Source: Helochares maculicollis (lineage: Eukaryota; Arthropoda; Insecta; Coleoptera; Hydrophilidae). Taken from it: a DNA stretch of 44,806 bases. The notes below the pieces were generated by a model. That model was not told the DNA's origin. It saw only the letters and a list, made by a program, of their open reading frames with translations, and searched no databases. Within the stretch, counting starts at the first letter, position 1. The number at the start of each line of letters is the position of its first letter. Below, in pieces: positions 1 to 11,798 of this stretch. The position numbers were made by a program, and so were the translations under genes. Where the stretch lies: contig JAWQRO010000279.1 in the NCBI GenBank assembly GCA_033557835.1, forward strand, positions 1 to 44,806, given 5' to 3'.

Positions 1-535
1 TCACACAATCAAAAGCTAACAATTGACGAGGTTATAGAAATGCGTAAGTATGAGCAAGACAACAAACTGATTCGCTAGACCCAGTTGAATCGGTAAATCA
101 AATGACAATTGCAAACTTAACAGAAGGACTCAATTCAATTAAAAAGGGGTTACAAATTTTAGAAAAAATTGATTCTAATGAAGAACTCGTTTCTACTGCA
201 AAACGAGGGATAAAAAATTACTGGTCTGCTACGAGGAAATTTTACGTGAAAAGAAGAAAAATTTAACTCGTCAGGCAACATTGTTAGAATATAGGAAGCC
301 TTCAACATCAAAATAACTTCGGTTTAGCTTACTTTATTCATAACAATGTAATTTTTTTATTATCCTACACTTTATTAAGCATTTTTCTTCTAAATTATTG
401 TTTTCTTTAAACTCTGGTCTCGATTAAACAAACTTTATATGTATTTATATGCAACGTTGAACCCCGACTTACGCGAATTCGACTTACACGGCAACCGCTC
501 GAACCCATCTATCGCGTAAGTCCGGGGTATTACTG
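1..535 (+). mobile_element. Tigger/pogo-like DNA transposon, 3' part (cut by window start)
   Basis: This is the right-hand end of a Tigger/pogo-type (Tc1-mariner superfamily, CENP-B-like transposase) element. The right terminus is visible: reading inward on the minus strand from 535 it starts CAGTAATACCCCGGACTTAC, and a second related GACTTACGCG block lies about 55 bp further in, as in the long terminal repeats of Tigger elements. A TA dinucleotide at 536-537 fits the TA target duplication. Inside, 1-316 carries the tail of a transposase, now frameshifted. The left end is outside the window, so total size is unknown. Family assignment rests on the terminal sequence and the protein tail together. 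Confidence 0.7.
30..316 (+). pseudogene. Tigger-like transposase C-terminus, frameshifted
   Basis: Two frames carry recognisable pieces. About 81-240 reads a helical segment containing LTEGLNSIKKGLQILEKID. After a frameshift near 210-215 the frame ending in TAA at 314-316 reads CYEEILREKKKNLTRQATLL followed by a short Lys/Ser tail. This order (GLxxIxxGLQxLExID, then an RQATLxxFF-like tail) is typical of the C-terminus of Tigger/jerky-like transposases. An in-frame TAG near 86-88 and the frameshift make it non-functional. The catalytic DDE domain would lie to the left of the window. Confidence 0.6.
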
Positions 536-1972
536 TATTTAAATCCGAAGAATAAATAAAATACCAGTTTTGAAGATTAATTATTAAAAATGATATTGAA
601 ACTAGATTGACCACAGCTAAAGTCTGAGAATAAATGATAGGGATCCTGAAATAATCATGAGCGTTAACATTTTTACGCATCAAGGAATCTTAACAATAAA
701 CGGTAAAGCAAAATTAGTCTCAATAATTAATCTCGACAGTTAAACGTGAATGCATTTAAATCGTAAGTAAAAATCTTCAAATATATGTTTCAGGATAAAT
801 CAATAACATGTTTTTCTCAAATTAAATCCATAAAAGTCGTTGAAAAATACTTCAGGAAAAACATGTAGGTTCTTGAAACTGAATCATTGAAGTTAATCCA
901 GGAAAAACTCATGACAAGGACTCACCAATGTGTATCTTGAAGAAACTATAGAAGCTATATTCATTAAAATTGCATAGCTTTTGAGCTATAAGCCAATATC
1001 CAAACGATTCATTTGATTTCTTGAGAAGCTTCCTCTTCTATTTTCAGTATATACTTCCTTTTGAAAAATTTAGGTCTTTAAGTCTACGCTTAATACCAGG
1101 TGAACTAATGTACGTAGTTGTTTGACTGGCATTGGCCAAAGCATTTAATTTTTTTCCCAATTACAAACATTTTTTCATATCTGATACCTTGATTTTGGAA
1201 GACTAGTTTTAATTTCCTACAGGTAGTCCATTTAATCCCTGGGCCTGCTTTGCATGGAAATCTCGTTTAATATCCAAGTGGTTGCCGAGCTTATGAATTA
1301 CACTTATTGTCAGAGATGGTGCAGCCAGATTGACAATAAAGACAATAAATTATACAAAAATTTAAAAGATTTGCTTAGTTGTCTGAATTCTTTCTATTGA
1401 ATCTCATGTATTGCAAGTCACATCATTCTACTTTCTACGAAAAACAATTGAAACCCTACAAGACCTATTGGCGGAGTGAATTAAAATGTTGTGTAAAGTA
1501 CGTTTAACATCTATCAGAAGACTAATTATTGTACATTTTCTTATATGAGATATATTTTAGGTGCATAGGATTGCAGCTGCTATTTTTGATGCTGTATTTA
1601 ACTTGATTTTGCGTAGAGAAGCCATTCTTGCAGACCAGTTACTTTACTGTTGCTCACAATTTTGTTTCAATTCAACACACTAAGATGTCTAGTTACAATA
1701 ACGTTGAGTATGCACAAACAGCTGGTAATTTTGACATTGTGATATTAACTTACTGCTTATAATCGCTTCCACGATTAAGACATATTATTTGTAAACTTTA
1801 GCGTCTCATGCAATTTCCCTCTGGTAAGTTAAAGCAGATAACAAATGTAAAGTAGGCTGGGACTACATTTAATCGACAAAAGATTCGATACTAGAGAAAC
1901 GTCAGTTATTATTATAATAATTTGTTGTGAATTATTGTTGAATATTAGCTAGTTTTTGTGGAAATCTTTCAG
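536..1972. other. Intergenic, no gene recognised
   Basis: AT-rich DNA without a convincing coding exon. A short ATG reading frame at 1685-1697 followed by a GT was tested as a first exon of the downstream coiled-coil gene, but it does not join in frame. The promoter of that gene must lie here or further left, and no clear TATA box was found. Confidence 0.5.
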
Positions 1973-1988
1973 TGGAATTCTATTAAAC

Positions 1989-3210
1989 ATGGCTGGCGTG
2001 ACTTTCTTTTGCGATGAAATCATGCGCAATTCCATGATTCAGGTTAAATTTTTATACATATATTTTATACTTTTGAAAATGTTGTCTGGACAAGTCCACT
2101 ACATTCATTATGGTCAAATGGTCACATATTATACATATATACTTGTGAGGTCGTCTCTTCTTGTAGTTTACAGCAAAAAGGGTCGAATTTTATGCCATCT
2201 TTTACATTTACTCATGATTAACATTTAAAAAAAACTAACTTTACACAACAGGCTTTCATATTATTCAACTGAGATGATAATTTTACTTTTAGTCGGTTCT
2301 ATTATAACGTAAATAAGTAGTAATAAACTTCTGATTATTATTCAAATCCTAGTTAATTATTTTGATCATAAGAAACATTTAATTTCGTAGCAATATTATA
2401 CTATTGAAATTATATCCCGGTGCTTTCAAGAAATTTTATCTTTATTTTTGTTTATATAAAATTTGATATATAATACCTTATTGATGACTGTAATTTCTTT
2501 GTATGAAATACGAAACCTAAGTGTTCTCTCTTCAAGGACTTGGTTACTACAGAGCTTCAAAAACAAAAGTCTTCAGTGGACGGTAAGTTTTTCGAGGCTT
2601 TGAACAACCGAATCGATATGAATAAGGACATAGAAGACGGCAATTGTGATGTACAACAGCTACGACTGGAAAATCAACGCAACATGATGTTCTTAAAAGA
2701 AATCAATATGGAAGCCTCAGTCTGGGAAAAGAAAACCAAAGATATAACAGCAGAAATTCAGGTCTATCTGAAGCAAGCTGAAGATCAACGTATTGAGTTC
2801 AACAAGAACATCAAACTCATCGAAGGGAAGCTTCAGAAGCTCAGCGAAACATTTGTAAGTAACACCAGCAACCGTATGTACACGTTAATACACATTTTTT
2901 TGTAACGACACAGGATGAAGAAAAGATAAAAGAACAAATTCATCAAGAGTATAAAAATGCTGAAGAGCTGAAGCAAAAGGCAGCTGAGGCCAAATTCGCT
3001 TTAGCCAAAGTTAAAGAAACAATGGAAAACAAGACAAACGCGGTCGAAATCCCAAATATTAAAGACCTAACCCGCGCCATACAAGAAGAGAGTGTTCAAC
3101 AATTCGGCGACTCATCAGTTATTCAGAAGAAAATTGCCGAATTGAAGTCAAACATAGCCTACCTACAAAGCAAAATCGATGAATTGGAAATAAACGTTAA
3201 CAATAATTAA
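1989..3210 (+). CDS. Coiled-coil protein, 222 aa, three exons (unrecognised)
   Basis: Proposed join: 1989-2042, 2537-2854, 2914-3210. All introns are phase 0 with GT/AG ends: donor CAG|GTTAAA at 2043, acceptor TTCAAG at 2536, donor TTT|GTAAGT at 2855, acceptor CACAG at 2913. The product is 222 residues. Residues 1-18 (MAGVTFFCDEIMRNSMIQ) are followed by an almost continuous charged heptad-like helix region at about residues 25-165, rich in Glu, Lys, Gln and Leu. A second short coiled coil fills the last 35 residues. No signal peptide, membrane segment or catalytic motif is visible. I do not recognise the family; size and composition resemble small structural, cytoskeletal or kinetochore-type coiled-coil proteins, but that is only a resemblance. 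The ATG at 1989 is the first in the exon. The acceptor at 1971-1972 implies an upstream exon, and the frame stays open up to 1973, so a longer N-terminus is possible. Confidence 0.7.
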
Positions 3211-3690
3211 TGGCGTATCAAAATAATGCTAAAACAATCTCATGAAATGAAATTAGATTTTTAGAAATTATTAATCAACGCTAATTGTAAGTTTAAACAA
3301 ATACGAATTGAAGTTGTGTTCCTTTGTATAACAAAATAATTAATTTCATTACGTAATTAAAGCATTATTTATTTGTTAATCTGCAATCTATCGAATAATG
3401 ATATTATGCGCAATAACCAAGGAAGAAATTAGGAATATACACCCACAAGATGGGGGTTAATTACTAAAAACATTATTATAACCTTTCATTAGTTTCTTTC
3501 TATCTCCAGCTGCAATTAATTGCGCCAAACAGAATAGAGAGAAGATCAGCATAATTCGATTACATATATTATTATGATGGCAAGAGTCAGTTGCCATCAT
3601 ATCGACTGTCAAGTCGAGCCATCAAAGGACCTACTTCCTATATGCAAAGTCCTTGAATAAAAATTAAACTGAGCTCATCTCTGCAAATTG
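3211..3690 (+). other. Probable 3' UTR with hairpins and poly(A) signal
   Basis: Non-coding AT-rich sequence after the stop of the coiled-coil gene. An AATAAA at 3656-3661 is the best poly(A) signal. Before it sits a perfect inverted repeat, TATGATGGCAA (3573-3583) against TTGCCATCATA (3591-3601) with a 7-base loop, followed by a 5-bp stem CGACT/AGTCG at 3603-3616. Whether the transcript reaches this far is inferred. Confidence 0.4.
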
Positions 3691-4910
3691 AATATAATAA
3701 CTTGATAGTCGTGTGCCAATGGCTATCAGTGTGTTATTAAAGAAGACCGTCAGTTACGTTGTCCAATACGTGATGGCAATTTATTTTATCGAAATTCTTA
3801 AGTCTTAAGTAAGACCATAAATAAGTAAGACATTTCTCAACCTAATGAAGACTAATTTCTTTGTGGGCTGCTGCGAAATAAAAATTGTTTTTATCCAAAC
3901 GGTGGGTTTTGTTGATTTTCATACGAATGCTTCCAATTGTCCAACTTCCTCATTATTGTTAGATTACAAACGGTGCACGACTTCTTATTATTTATGCATA
4001 ATCGCATGCAAATTGATTACCTATGGTAATGAAGAAATTATACAACAACGTTACGCGTGTAAATTGGTCTTATTTTAAGCGCAATCGTTAAGACAATAGA
4101 TTATGAACTGAATAATCCTGAGGCTTCTGCTCTGAATTTTGTAGATCGTTATTTAAAATATTTATCTTTAAGATTTTTCGTTCTGCTGCATGTATTCATT
4201 TTGTCTATATGGTCACTCTATTTACGAGCTTGTACTCGTGTCCATCTCACCAAATCGTAAGTTCCTATTTTGGTTAGTGTTGCATAGTCTATTTTGAAAT
4301 ATTTACATAATCAAGTTATTTCTCAGAAATGCTTTTTATGTTCGAATTTTGAATTCTTCTATCAAATAATTAATTTTTCAAATTTTATTTTATAGGTGTT
4401 CTATTATTCTGGGCACTGCATTTCTCTGGCTGTTTATTTTTACTCTCTTTGCAGCGTGTTTTTCACTTGATGCAGCTATCACTGCATAACCATCATTAAT
4501 TCAGTATTTTGATGGATATTGCCGTATTTGTTTTCTTCGCAGACACGCTAAAGTGAAAAAGGCATTTCAGATTGTCTTTAGTGTCAGTCATAAAGACCAC
4601 AGCGTCTACGTATCAAAGGATCGTTATTCAGTTTTATAACCGATCTTTATTTCGTTTACTCTCTTAGTTAATTTTTCTATGTTTATATTGAAGAGACAAG
4701 GATTAATCGCGGTGATATATTTGATATTCAGTTCACGTGCCAAAATAAGAAAGATTTATGATTGTTAAACTCTAATTTCCCATCAAATTGTAAAGTTTCT
4801 ACTTCTGCTTCATTTTATCCTGAAGATTTATTTTTTGAACCACAAAAAAAATTTAATGACTCTAAAGACCTGCAAACATGTAAATTACTCAAAAATCTCA
4901 AGAATAAGGT
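3691..4910. other. Intergenic, no feature recognised
   Basis: AT-rich DNA. The only reading frame of note (3845-4078, + strand) has no recognisable motif and no splice context, and is probably chance. Confidence 0.5.
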
Positions 4911-5181
4911 TGACAACGATTATAAATAGCCATGAAAATGGGTGTCTAATTTAAAAAAGCTTTCATTAGCCATGTGTCTTTATTGTTGCAACTTCAGTAG
5001 ACTAATTTATGAAGACTCGCAGCTTTGCTAATTCACGCCTAGCGAATGGTTGTTGGAAAAAGGAGCGCTTATCGTTGTTCTGTTCTTTATATATGGGGCT
5101 CAGAGGATGACATGTATTGAAGGAATTGCGCCCCAATGCCTCTTCTTCTTTTTTTCGTTGCTAGATGTTAGCAACTCAACA
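4911..5181 (-). repeat. BEL/Pao-type long terminal repeat (3' LTR)
   Basis: Read on the minus strand, an LTR starts with TGTTGAGTTGC at 5181, directly after a purine-rich tract (about 5182-5198) that fits a polypurine tract. It contains a TATA-like box (TATATAAAG, about 5086-5095) and a poly(A) signal AATAAAG (AATAAA at 4979-4984), the usual U3-R order. The end is placed at the CA complementary to TG at 4911-4912, giving about 271 bp. That end is a guess, because no second LTR is in the window for comparison. The pol stop codon lies just inside the LTR start, as in many BEL elements. Confidence 0.55.
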
Positions 5182-5498
5182 TTCTGCCGTCTTACTCTGT
5201 CCTAGAAGGAAGTAAACCCTGCTTAGAGCTCTTCTGATGTTTTTCGATGAGGTTTGAATGCTGACCACTCGTACTTGCTCATCCTTTCCTGAATGCAGTT
5301 CTGCTATTCTGCCAAAGACCCATCTTAGCAGAGGCGTGGTTTTATCCAACAAGACGAATAGTTCTCCAAGCCTTGGAATAGCAGTCTTGTGATGCCATTT
5401 GTAACAGGCTTGAAGGTTATGCAGATATTCTCTGTGCCATCTTATCCAGCGGTCGTCTTCATGATTGATAAAAAGGTGACTCAAAGGATGACCGATCT
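5176..5498 (-). pseudogene. BEL/Pao retrotransposon pol, C-terminal integrase region
   Basis: The minus-strand frame reads the domain that follows the integrase core of BEL/Pao polyproteins (DUF5641 type). Visible hallmarks in order: RWHREYLHNLQ, KW, GELFVLLDKTTPLLRWVFGR, a GKDEQVRVVSIQT segment, and an Arg/Ala run ending just inside the LTR at TGA 5176-5178. Upstream of the ORF's Met the frame continues as IGHPLSH after a stop, matching the conserved IGxPL motif. The usual spacer between that motif and the RW-REYL block is shortened. The integrase core, RT and protease are absent, so this is a 3' fragment. Confidence 0.8.
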
Positions 5499-6314
5499 AA
5501 AAAAGTAAGAGTGTGGAGGTCTCTAGAAACGTCACTGATAGATGTTAGAGTACGCATAGATTCGATCTGTGTCAATAAAGTTTGGATTCTTTCTAGTATT
5601 AATATATTTCTACCAACAATGCGTTTCATGTGGTTCTTTACTACCTTTATGTAACTTATGGTTTTTAGGAAAGACTGTAATAATTTATAATATACTTTAT
5701 AATTTTGAGGATTTACGCCAAATATTTGTATTTGTTTCTATTTTACAGCCAAAATTAAATATAAGTTTTTCAAAACTAAAAACAAAGCTTTTTGGTTGCT
5801 TTTGCAATGTCAAAATTTCTACACGATTTGGATGGCTTTTATAATATGTCCGCAATTACAACTCGATAGCTCTATTTTTAATAAGTAACTTATTTCAAAG
5901 CATTTAAAATCCCCTCAAAAATTGAAACGTAGCAACGATTCTGCAAAATAGAAGTACGCTAAAATATTCCATGTCAAACGGTATGAGCGCTATCGTATTA
6001 ACATATATTTATATGGAGGTTCTCACACACACACACACAGACAGTATGCCATAAAGAGTCAAAATAAATTCAAATGCTCTTAAAAAATTGCATAGGTTAT
6101 GAATCTTGCTGTGCTTCTGATGTGCGTTGTTTTAATTCATTCTACTGCTAAGATTTCCGCTTTTACTTTCAAATTCAACTAGAGATATTTGCCTGAAATT
6201 TTATAGATCGATTTTTAGGCTATCAATAATATCGGATTTATGATATTTTTGAAAGTTTTTTATTCAATAGTTTCGTTAATTCATCTTCTAATCCCAGATC
6301 TCCCTACTTATTAG
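5499..6314. other. Intergenic with a (CA)n microsatellite
   Basis: No gene recognised. A short CA dinucleotide run lies at 6022-6039. The + strand frame at 5569-5844 is AT-rich with no motif. Confidence 0.5.
6022..6039. repeat. (CA)n microsatellite
   Basis: About nine CA/AC units in a row, seen directly. Confidence 0.9.
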
Positions 6315-7517
6315 ACTGTCCAATAAGTTTTGCGGTTCGATTAGAAAATCAAAATTTTATGGTTTGAAATACAGTTTATTATCCAGTATAGTCTCTCTGA
6401 ATATCAATAAATACACTTGTTCTATCGAGATTTCAATTTATGAATTCCATCCCTGGAGTAAGTACTTAGAAGGACTGCAAAATACGCTTTCACATCGGCT
6501 ATGACCTCATCAGTTGATGATGATTCCACGTATCAATTTTTTAGGCCTGGAAACCGAAGGAAGTCGCTAGGGGCCAAATATGGTGAGTTCGGTGTATGCT
6601 CCGATAATTCATGGAATTTAGCCATTGCAAAATGCTCTTGTGATACAGTGCACTGCCCTGCTGAAAGAGGAAATTTTTCTGCAAACCAGGTCTTTTTTCA
6701 CCAATTTTTTCAGTTGTTCTAAAGGTTACAATAATACTCAGAAGGTATTGTTTTGCCAGTTTGCAAGTAATCCACCAACGAAATTGCTTTCGAATCTTCA
6801 AAATCTTACGCTGACACCTTTTGGCCGATTTTTGGACACGAGCTCGTGTCGGAACTCTTTAGCCTCTTGTTTTGGTTCAGGATCATAGTGATAGATCCAA
6901 GTCTCATTCATAGTGATTTATCGACACATAAAATTCACTTTAATCTTTCGAAATCACTTTAAATGTTGCTGAGAAAGTCGCATTTTAATGTGTTTCTGTT
7001 CCATTTTTAGCGAATGCGGCACCCATTGTGCACAGAGCTTTCTGAAACTAAATACTTCAATTAAAATATTGCGGACACTGCCCAGCAAGATGCCTACTGT
7101 AAGGCTTTTACTAGATCTATTTCATTTTCCAATACGATATCTTGCATTTTTCTACGATTGCTGTTTTTGGAAGGCCTTGACGTGGATCGTCTTCAAGGCT
7201 CTTACGACCACGTTTAAATTCAGTAATCTATCTTTTTATTATGCTAAATGAAGGCGAAGAGTCCTTATAGACTTTCAACATTCATTCATAAATTTCCTTT
7301 CGTTTAAAACCATCCACAAAAAATTCAATCACTGTATGATACTGTTTCCTTGGTAAAAAATACTGTGACGCGTAGATATTAAATCTTGTAAGCAAAGAAT
7401 GAATTGACACATTGAAATTAAGCTTCACATACGTTCGTATGAAGAGTGTATCAACATAACAAAAAAGAGGGCTGGTAGCAACTCCTTTTCTTATGGACCT
7501 GAAAAATTATTGAGCAA
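6315..7517 (-). mobile_element. Mariner element, family 1, decayed (copy A)
   Basis: Terminal inverted repeats are visible: CTGTCCAATAAGTTTTGCGG at the left end and, on the minus strand, a diverged TTGCTCAATAATTTTTCAGG at the right. The length (about 1.2 kb) is normal for mariner. The right 130 bp matches the left end of the element at 41741 base for base over long stretches, so the two belong to one family. Minus-strand pieces include the N-terminal part at about 7000-7210 (KSLEDDPRQGLPKTA), and near the left end the C-terminal motif YLAPSDFLRF with its catalytic Asp retained. The DNA-H motif (now QGSALYHKS) has lost its Asp. Multiple stops and frameshifts make it inactive. Confidence 0.8.
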
Positions 7518-7549
7518 GTTTGACTACTTTTTGAGGAATATTGAAAGTG

Positions 7550-7855
7550 TTCATATCCTTTAGGCCATGATTTCTATTTCATAGGGCGAACTAATCCTCT
7601 TGTTGTCTGTACGGCTAGGGTTATTTGCCTTCATTCTTTCCTGCTTTTGATCTCCACTCTGATATCCTCATCACTCATTTTCCTCCACGTCATCCCTTCA
7701 CCTTTTTCTGGATTGCCTCCTACTTTTTGGTCGTATCGAAATCACGCAGGTTATCTTTTCTGTCTTATCCGTTGGTTTTGTTCTCTTGATATGGCTTAAC
7801 CATTAGAGCTATTTTGCTTTAATGGTATTTATAACATTTTACTTGTCAAGTAGAT
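7550..7855 (-). pseudogene. LINE (RTE-like) ORF C-terminus and 3' tail
   Basis: The minus strand reads the conserved tail of an RTE-like non-LTR retrotransposon ORF. A piece WLSHIKRTKPTDKTEK (about 7780-7830) is followed by RDDVEENE, DEDIRVEIKSRKE, then a stop in place of the usual Trp, then RQITLAVQTTRGLVRPMK ending at a stop whose complement is 7574-7576. Order and spacing match the WLGHIxRM ... RWxDDVEED ... DRKEWRxI ... RPMK tail of such ORFs. Frameshifts and stops show decay. It abuts mariner copy A within about 40 bp. Confidence 0.75.
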
Positions 7856-10800
7856 TCTCCATTCCCTATCTAGATTTTGATACCATTACTTCCTGTCCGT
7901 TGAAGTGTGGGCTCCCTTTCGTTCTAAAAATGATCTTTCTATAATATTTAACTCTTTCTGTTTTATTTTGCTAGTATTGTGTAAAAAACTAAAGACATTT
8001 TTGACGAAGCTTTTTCTATAGAAAGCTAAATTGGCTAGAACGTTGAAATTGGGTATCAGAAACCACTCCATAGTTCTGTTTTGTCTGCTCATTTGTAAAT
8101 TTATGTTTTGGCTAGTTTGTTGATAAGATCTTTCTGTTGCAAAAGTGCATCTTTGCTATATTATTTTAGTCTCCTCACTGCAGGTAGAAGAAAATTATGA
8201 AATTTAGGTGTTTGGTTGCCATTAATTTTTACTTGGCAAGATATTAATACTGTCAATCGCATTAACACATGATTTTACAAAATATTTACGTTGAATGATT
8301 CGAAGTAAGCTCACAATACAATATATCAAAATTCGTTAAGCCTTCACATCATTTTCGGGGATTAATTTGCCGCTTAGACTAGATTTAGTTTGTGTTCTTC
8401 TATTGCTGTACATACTTGTGGGGTTACATACTCCCATGAGTAGAATATGCCTTCGCTTCTTATAAAACAAGTAATAGCTTACTAAGCGTTGCAGATCGAT
8501 AAAATATATTGATACGATTTAATACGCTCTATTTTTTTTTATAAAAAATGAAATCAACAGAATTTAATTAAAGCAACAGTCAATTGTTGACAACTTGTTA
8601 ACGATATTTAAGTAAGGCGAGTCGGTGCGAAAGACATTTACTTATTGTTAAGTACAGTTAGAGATTCAAAGCTGATGTAGCTAAGACATACATTTATTTA
8701 TTTCTATTTCTCCTTATATTTTCTTGTGTGGTATATGAAAATATACACATTGAAAGCTGCGTTGAATTTTTCAAATAGTTCGCAGAATAATCGCGCAAAA
8801 GGGAGCCTAGATAGAATTTTAATTGGATTCATGTAGCACGTATTTACAAATTTTGTAATTTGTGGAATCTTATTACCGGCAGAAAATCAGTATTTAAGCG
8901 CGAAATCAATAATAATGTTGAACGTGAAATATGCCTTGTTCGTGTGATTGACAGAAAATTTAATTATGTGTTACTGCGTTCATCTCCGTAATTGTCGATT
9001 CTCCACGCAGAACACAAACAGAATTAATATTTATGCAGGTAGTGCCTACAAATTATTATTCCTGCGTTTAAGGAATCTTAGTCTCAATGACAAAACGACC
9101 ACATTTTTGCATCTAATTTATAAATTTCAAAATTATCAGATATTTTCCACCGACAAACATTTTCTAGGCATGCATTCTTTCGATTTCGAAGCATTAAAAA
9201 CTACTTCATGTAGCATTAAATCAATTTGGGTTTAAGTTACATTTGTGGACATTTTACAACATATTTTTTTTGTAGAGGAGGCGCATGCAAAGAACGACAA
9301 GCAGCACGATAGGATCTGCGGGATTTATTATTCTAAACTATTCAAGATGGTTTGAGATGAGCACGCACGTCTCACGATCCTCCGCAAACTGAACGTTGCT
9401 CAATATCTATCAAGATGCAGTCAAAAAATTTAAATCACGTAGGTATCACAATTACATATTTATGTCTTGTTAAGTGGCATTTCATCAAAATAATAACGGC
9501 CTAGAAATTGATGACATCACTGGAAATGCAAACTTTTACTGCAAGCCAAAGGGCTGTTACACAATAGAATTTTTAACAAGAATTTGGTCGTTTCGCAGCA
9601 GAGCTTCTCACTTTGAAACGATTGTAGTCTTTGCAAAAACTTTGATGGATTGCAGCTGTATAAAAAGATGCTTTGGTAATTTTTATAAAGAGTGAAGTGC
9701 AATGAGGCAATGGCATCATGAACGAAAATACTTATTCATGCTATTGTGTTACGATTTTCAATTTACTAGTTAAAGAACATCATTTTTGATTTATGGATAG
9801 GAGAGAGAGGCGGTAAACACTGATTTAGATGTTTTAATAAATGCAATAGGTATGTATACCTAACATTTACAGTTGTAGTGACTTCAGGATGATGCAAAAA
9901 TGTCATTTTACGGTTTATTAATGGTGTGTGACGTAAATATTGGTAATACCAATAATATTCAGTACATTTCATACAGATCATTTTTACTTTGTGTTTTGCT
10001 CCTTGCTCAATAAGCATTAATCTTCAGAATTCCTCTAAGAGTGCCAATCGTTCAATACAGTTAATACCACAGTGAATAAGACGATGAGTACAATCTTTTA
10101 TGTATTGATATATTATTATTGGCAAACTGCAAAGGCAGTATTATTAAAAATGGCTTGTAAATCGTTTGTTTGTGAAACAAATTATCAATATTTTTGAGGT
10201 TTAGCTCGAAAGTGGGCTGCAACATAGATTCCTTAATTCCAAAATCATCCTTTTTCAGGGAGAATTGAGACAAGCTGTACATGATTATATGACTTAAAAC
10301 TAAATAACTACACATTTCAATTTGTTTTACTTTTGTTTATTCTATGAACTCAAATAAAAACAGTCCCATGAGCTCTAAGGACCGTTTTGCTGAATTCCAT
10401 AGATTTACATTTCGTTCAACTACATTGTTCAGGTACAAAAGCGTTCGTCTTCTTAGCAATTTTTGATCTCAGCCTGCAAAGTAGAAAGGAGCCGAATAAA
10501 GTACAAGCAATTAAAAAAATATTGCTTAAATTTATTTTAAAACAATCTTTTCCTGCACAGCGCCGTTCCAAATCGCATTGGCAAATTCTAACACATTGGA
10601 AAATAATTAACACAATCACTGTCTGCGTCCCCAATTAACGAACAAGGCTAAAAAAACCAAAGCACGACAAACCTTAATTCCCACATAAAAATTAGAAGTC
10701 ATTCATTAAACAAAAAGAAGATCGAATAATCGCTACAATTATTGCGGATACAAGAGGAATTAACGCCAGCTAATAAAAAACCAAAAACATATTTTACTGC

Positions 10801-11760
10801 AGTGTTTTACGACAGAAGCTGTTTTGTCGGCAATGTCCTGGCAATTACAAAATCACGTGGATCGGCACGATTTTCTGACTTTAATCCCATAAACGCATGA
10901 GATTTTAATCCTATAAACACATAAAAGCTTTGCTAACACAAATTTAATGGCCACTTGGTGAAGCTAGATAAGTTGCTTACTCTCTATAAACAAATATTCG
11001 GCGTAAAAGTTTTATTAAATAGCCAAAATTCAGTTGACACAGCAATATAGTTCACTAGAATAAAGCTCCATTTATGTAAAATAGTCAATCATTTTTAATT
11101 CAAAGATTCGTGGTGCGAATCAGGACCAATCCATTTTTCTAGTGCGATTCAATTATGTGCATTGAAATATTGCGCCATTAATAACGACATAATAACTAAA
11201 TCTCTGAAGTGCAAGTTGCTAAATTTGTGAAGAAGATTCTAAGACCGTGTAAAAAGCATCCATCTACTCGCATTTAATAAGATATTTGGTGTTGCAATGC
11301 CATATAAAATTAGGTGACCATCGTTTGATGTGTGAAATAAAACAGATTTTTTAAACTACACTAATTTGGTAATTACTGGTTCAAGGCTGGATATTATATG
11401 AAATATAATTATAGAGACAGGGCAGCAATAAAACAACGTTTAAAATTCTATAAAATTTTACTTACAGGCACAAAACACTTTTTGAACTTTTTGAACTTAC
11501 TGTTTTAACAATATCGTAAACGATTTAAATATTCCAAGCAAATTTCAGCGCTACCATAATTTTCCAACAATCCTTTTTAACAATTACATTCAAATTTTAA
11601 TATTTAAACGATTTAAAAGTTGCTAACTTTCTAGCGGACCGGTCAACAGGGCTTTGTAGTGTGAGTTTAACAAGCAATTAAGTGATGCAATTTTGTCAAA
11701 CGAATCGTCCATTTCGCCTGGTCTAATGCATAATGTGTGAAAGGATAAGAGTATGAACGG
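7856..11760. other. Long intergenic stretch, no gene recognised
   Basis: About 3.9 kb of AT-rich DNA. The reading frames present (for example 8948-9235 +, 9766-10017 -, 10387-10638 + and its antisense) lack motifs and are judged chance. A 24-bp direct repeat around TTTAATCCCATAAACGCAT occurs twice in tandem at 10878-10924. The segment 9280-9420 is richer in GC than its surroundings but has no recognisable structure. Confidence 0.5.
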
Positions 11761-11798
11761 GTAAATCACGGTGTATCTTCACTCTCGTTTTCAAACTG

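Noticed and set aside
435..683. 82-residue minus-strand frame at the Tigger end
   Set aside because: It runs across the transposon terminus and has no motif.
1685..1698. ATG exon candidate before the coiled-coil gene
   Set aside because: Joining its donor to the acceptor at 1972 gives a stop after four codons, and no other donor fits.
9280..9420. GC-richer segment tested as a tRNA or other RNA gene
   Set aside because: No cloverleaf, A/B boxes or stable inverted repeat could be assembled by eye.
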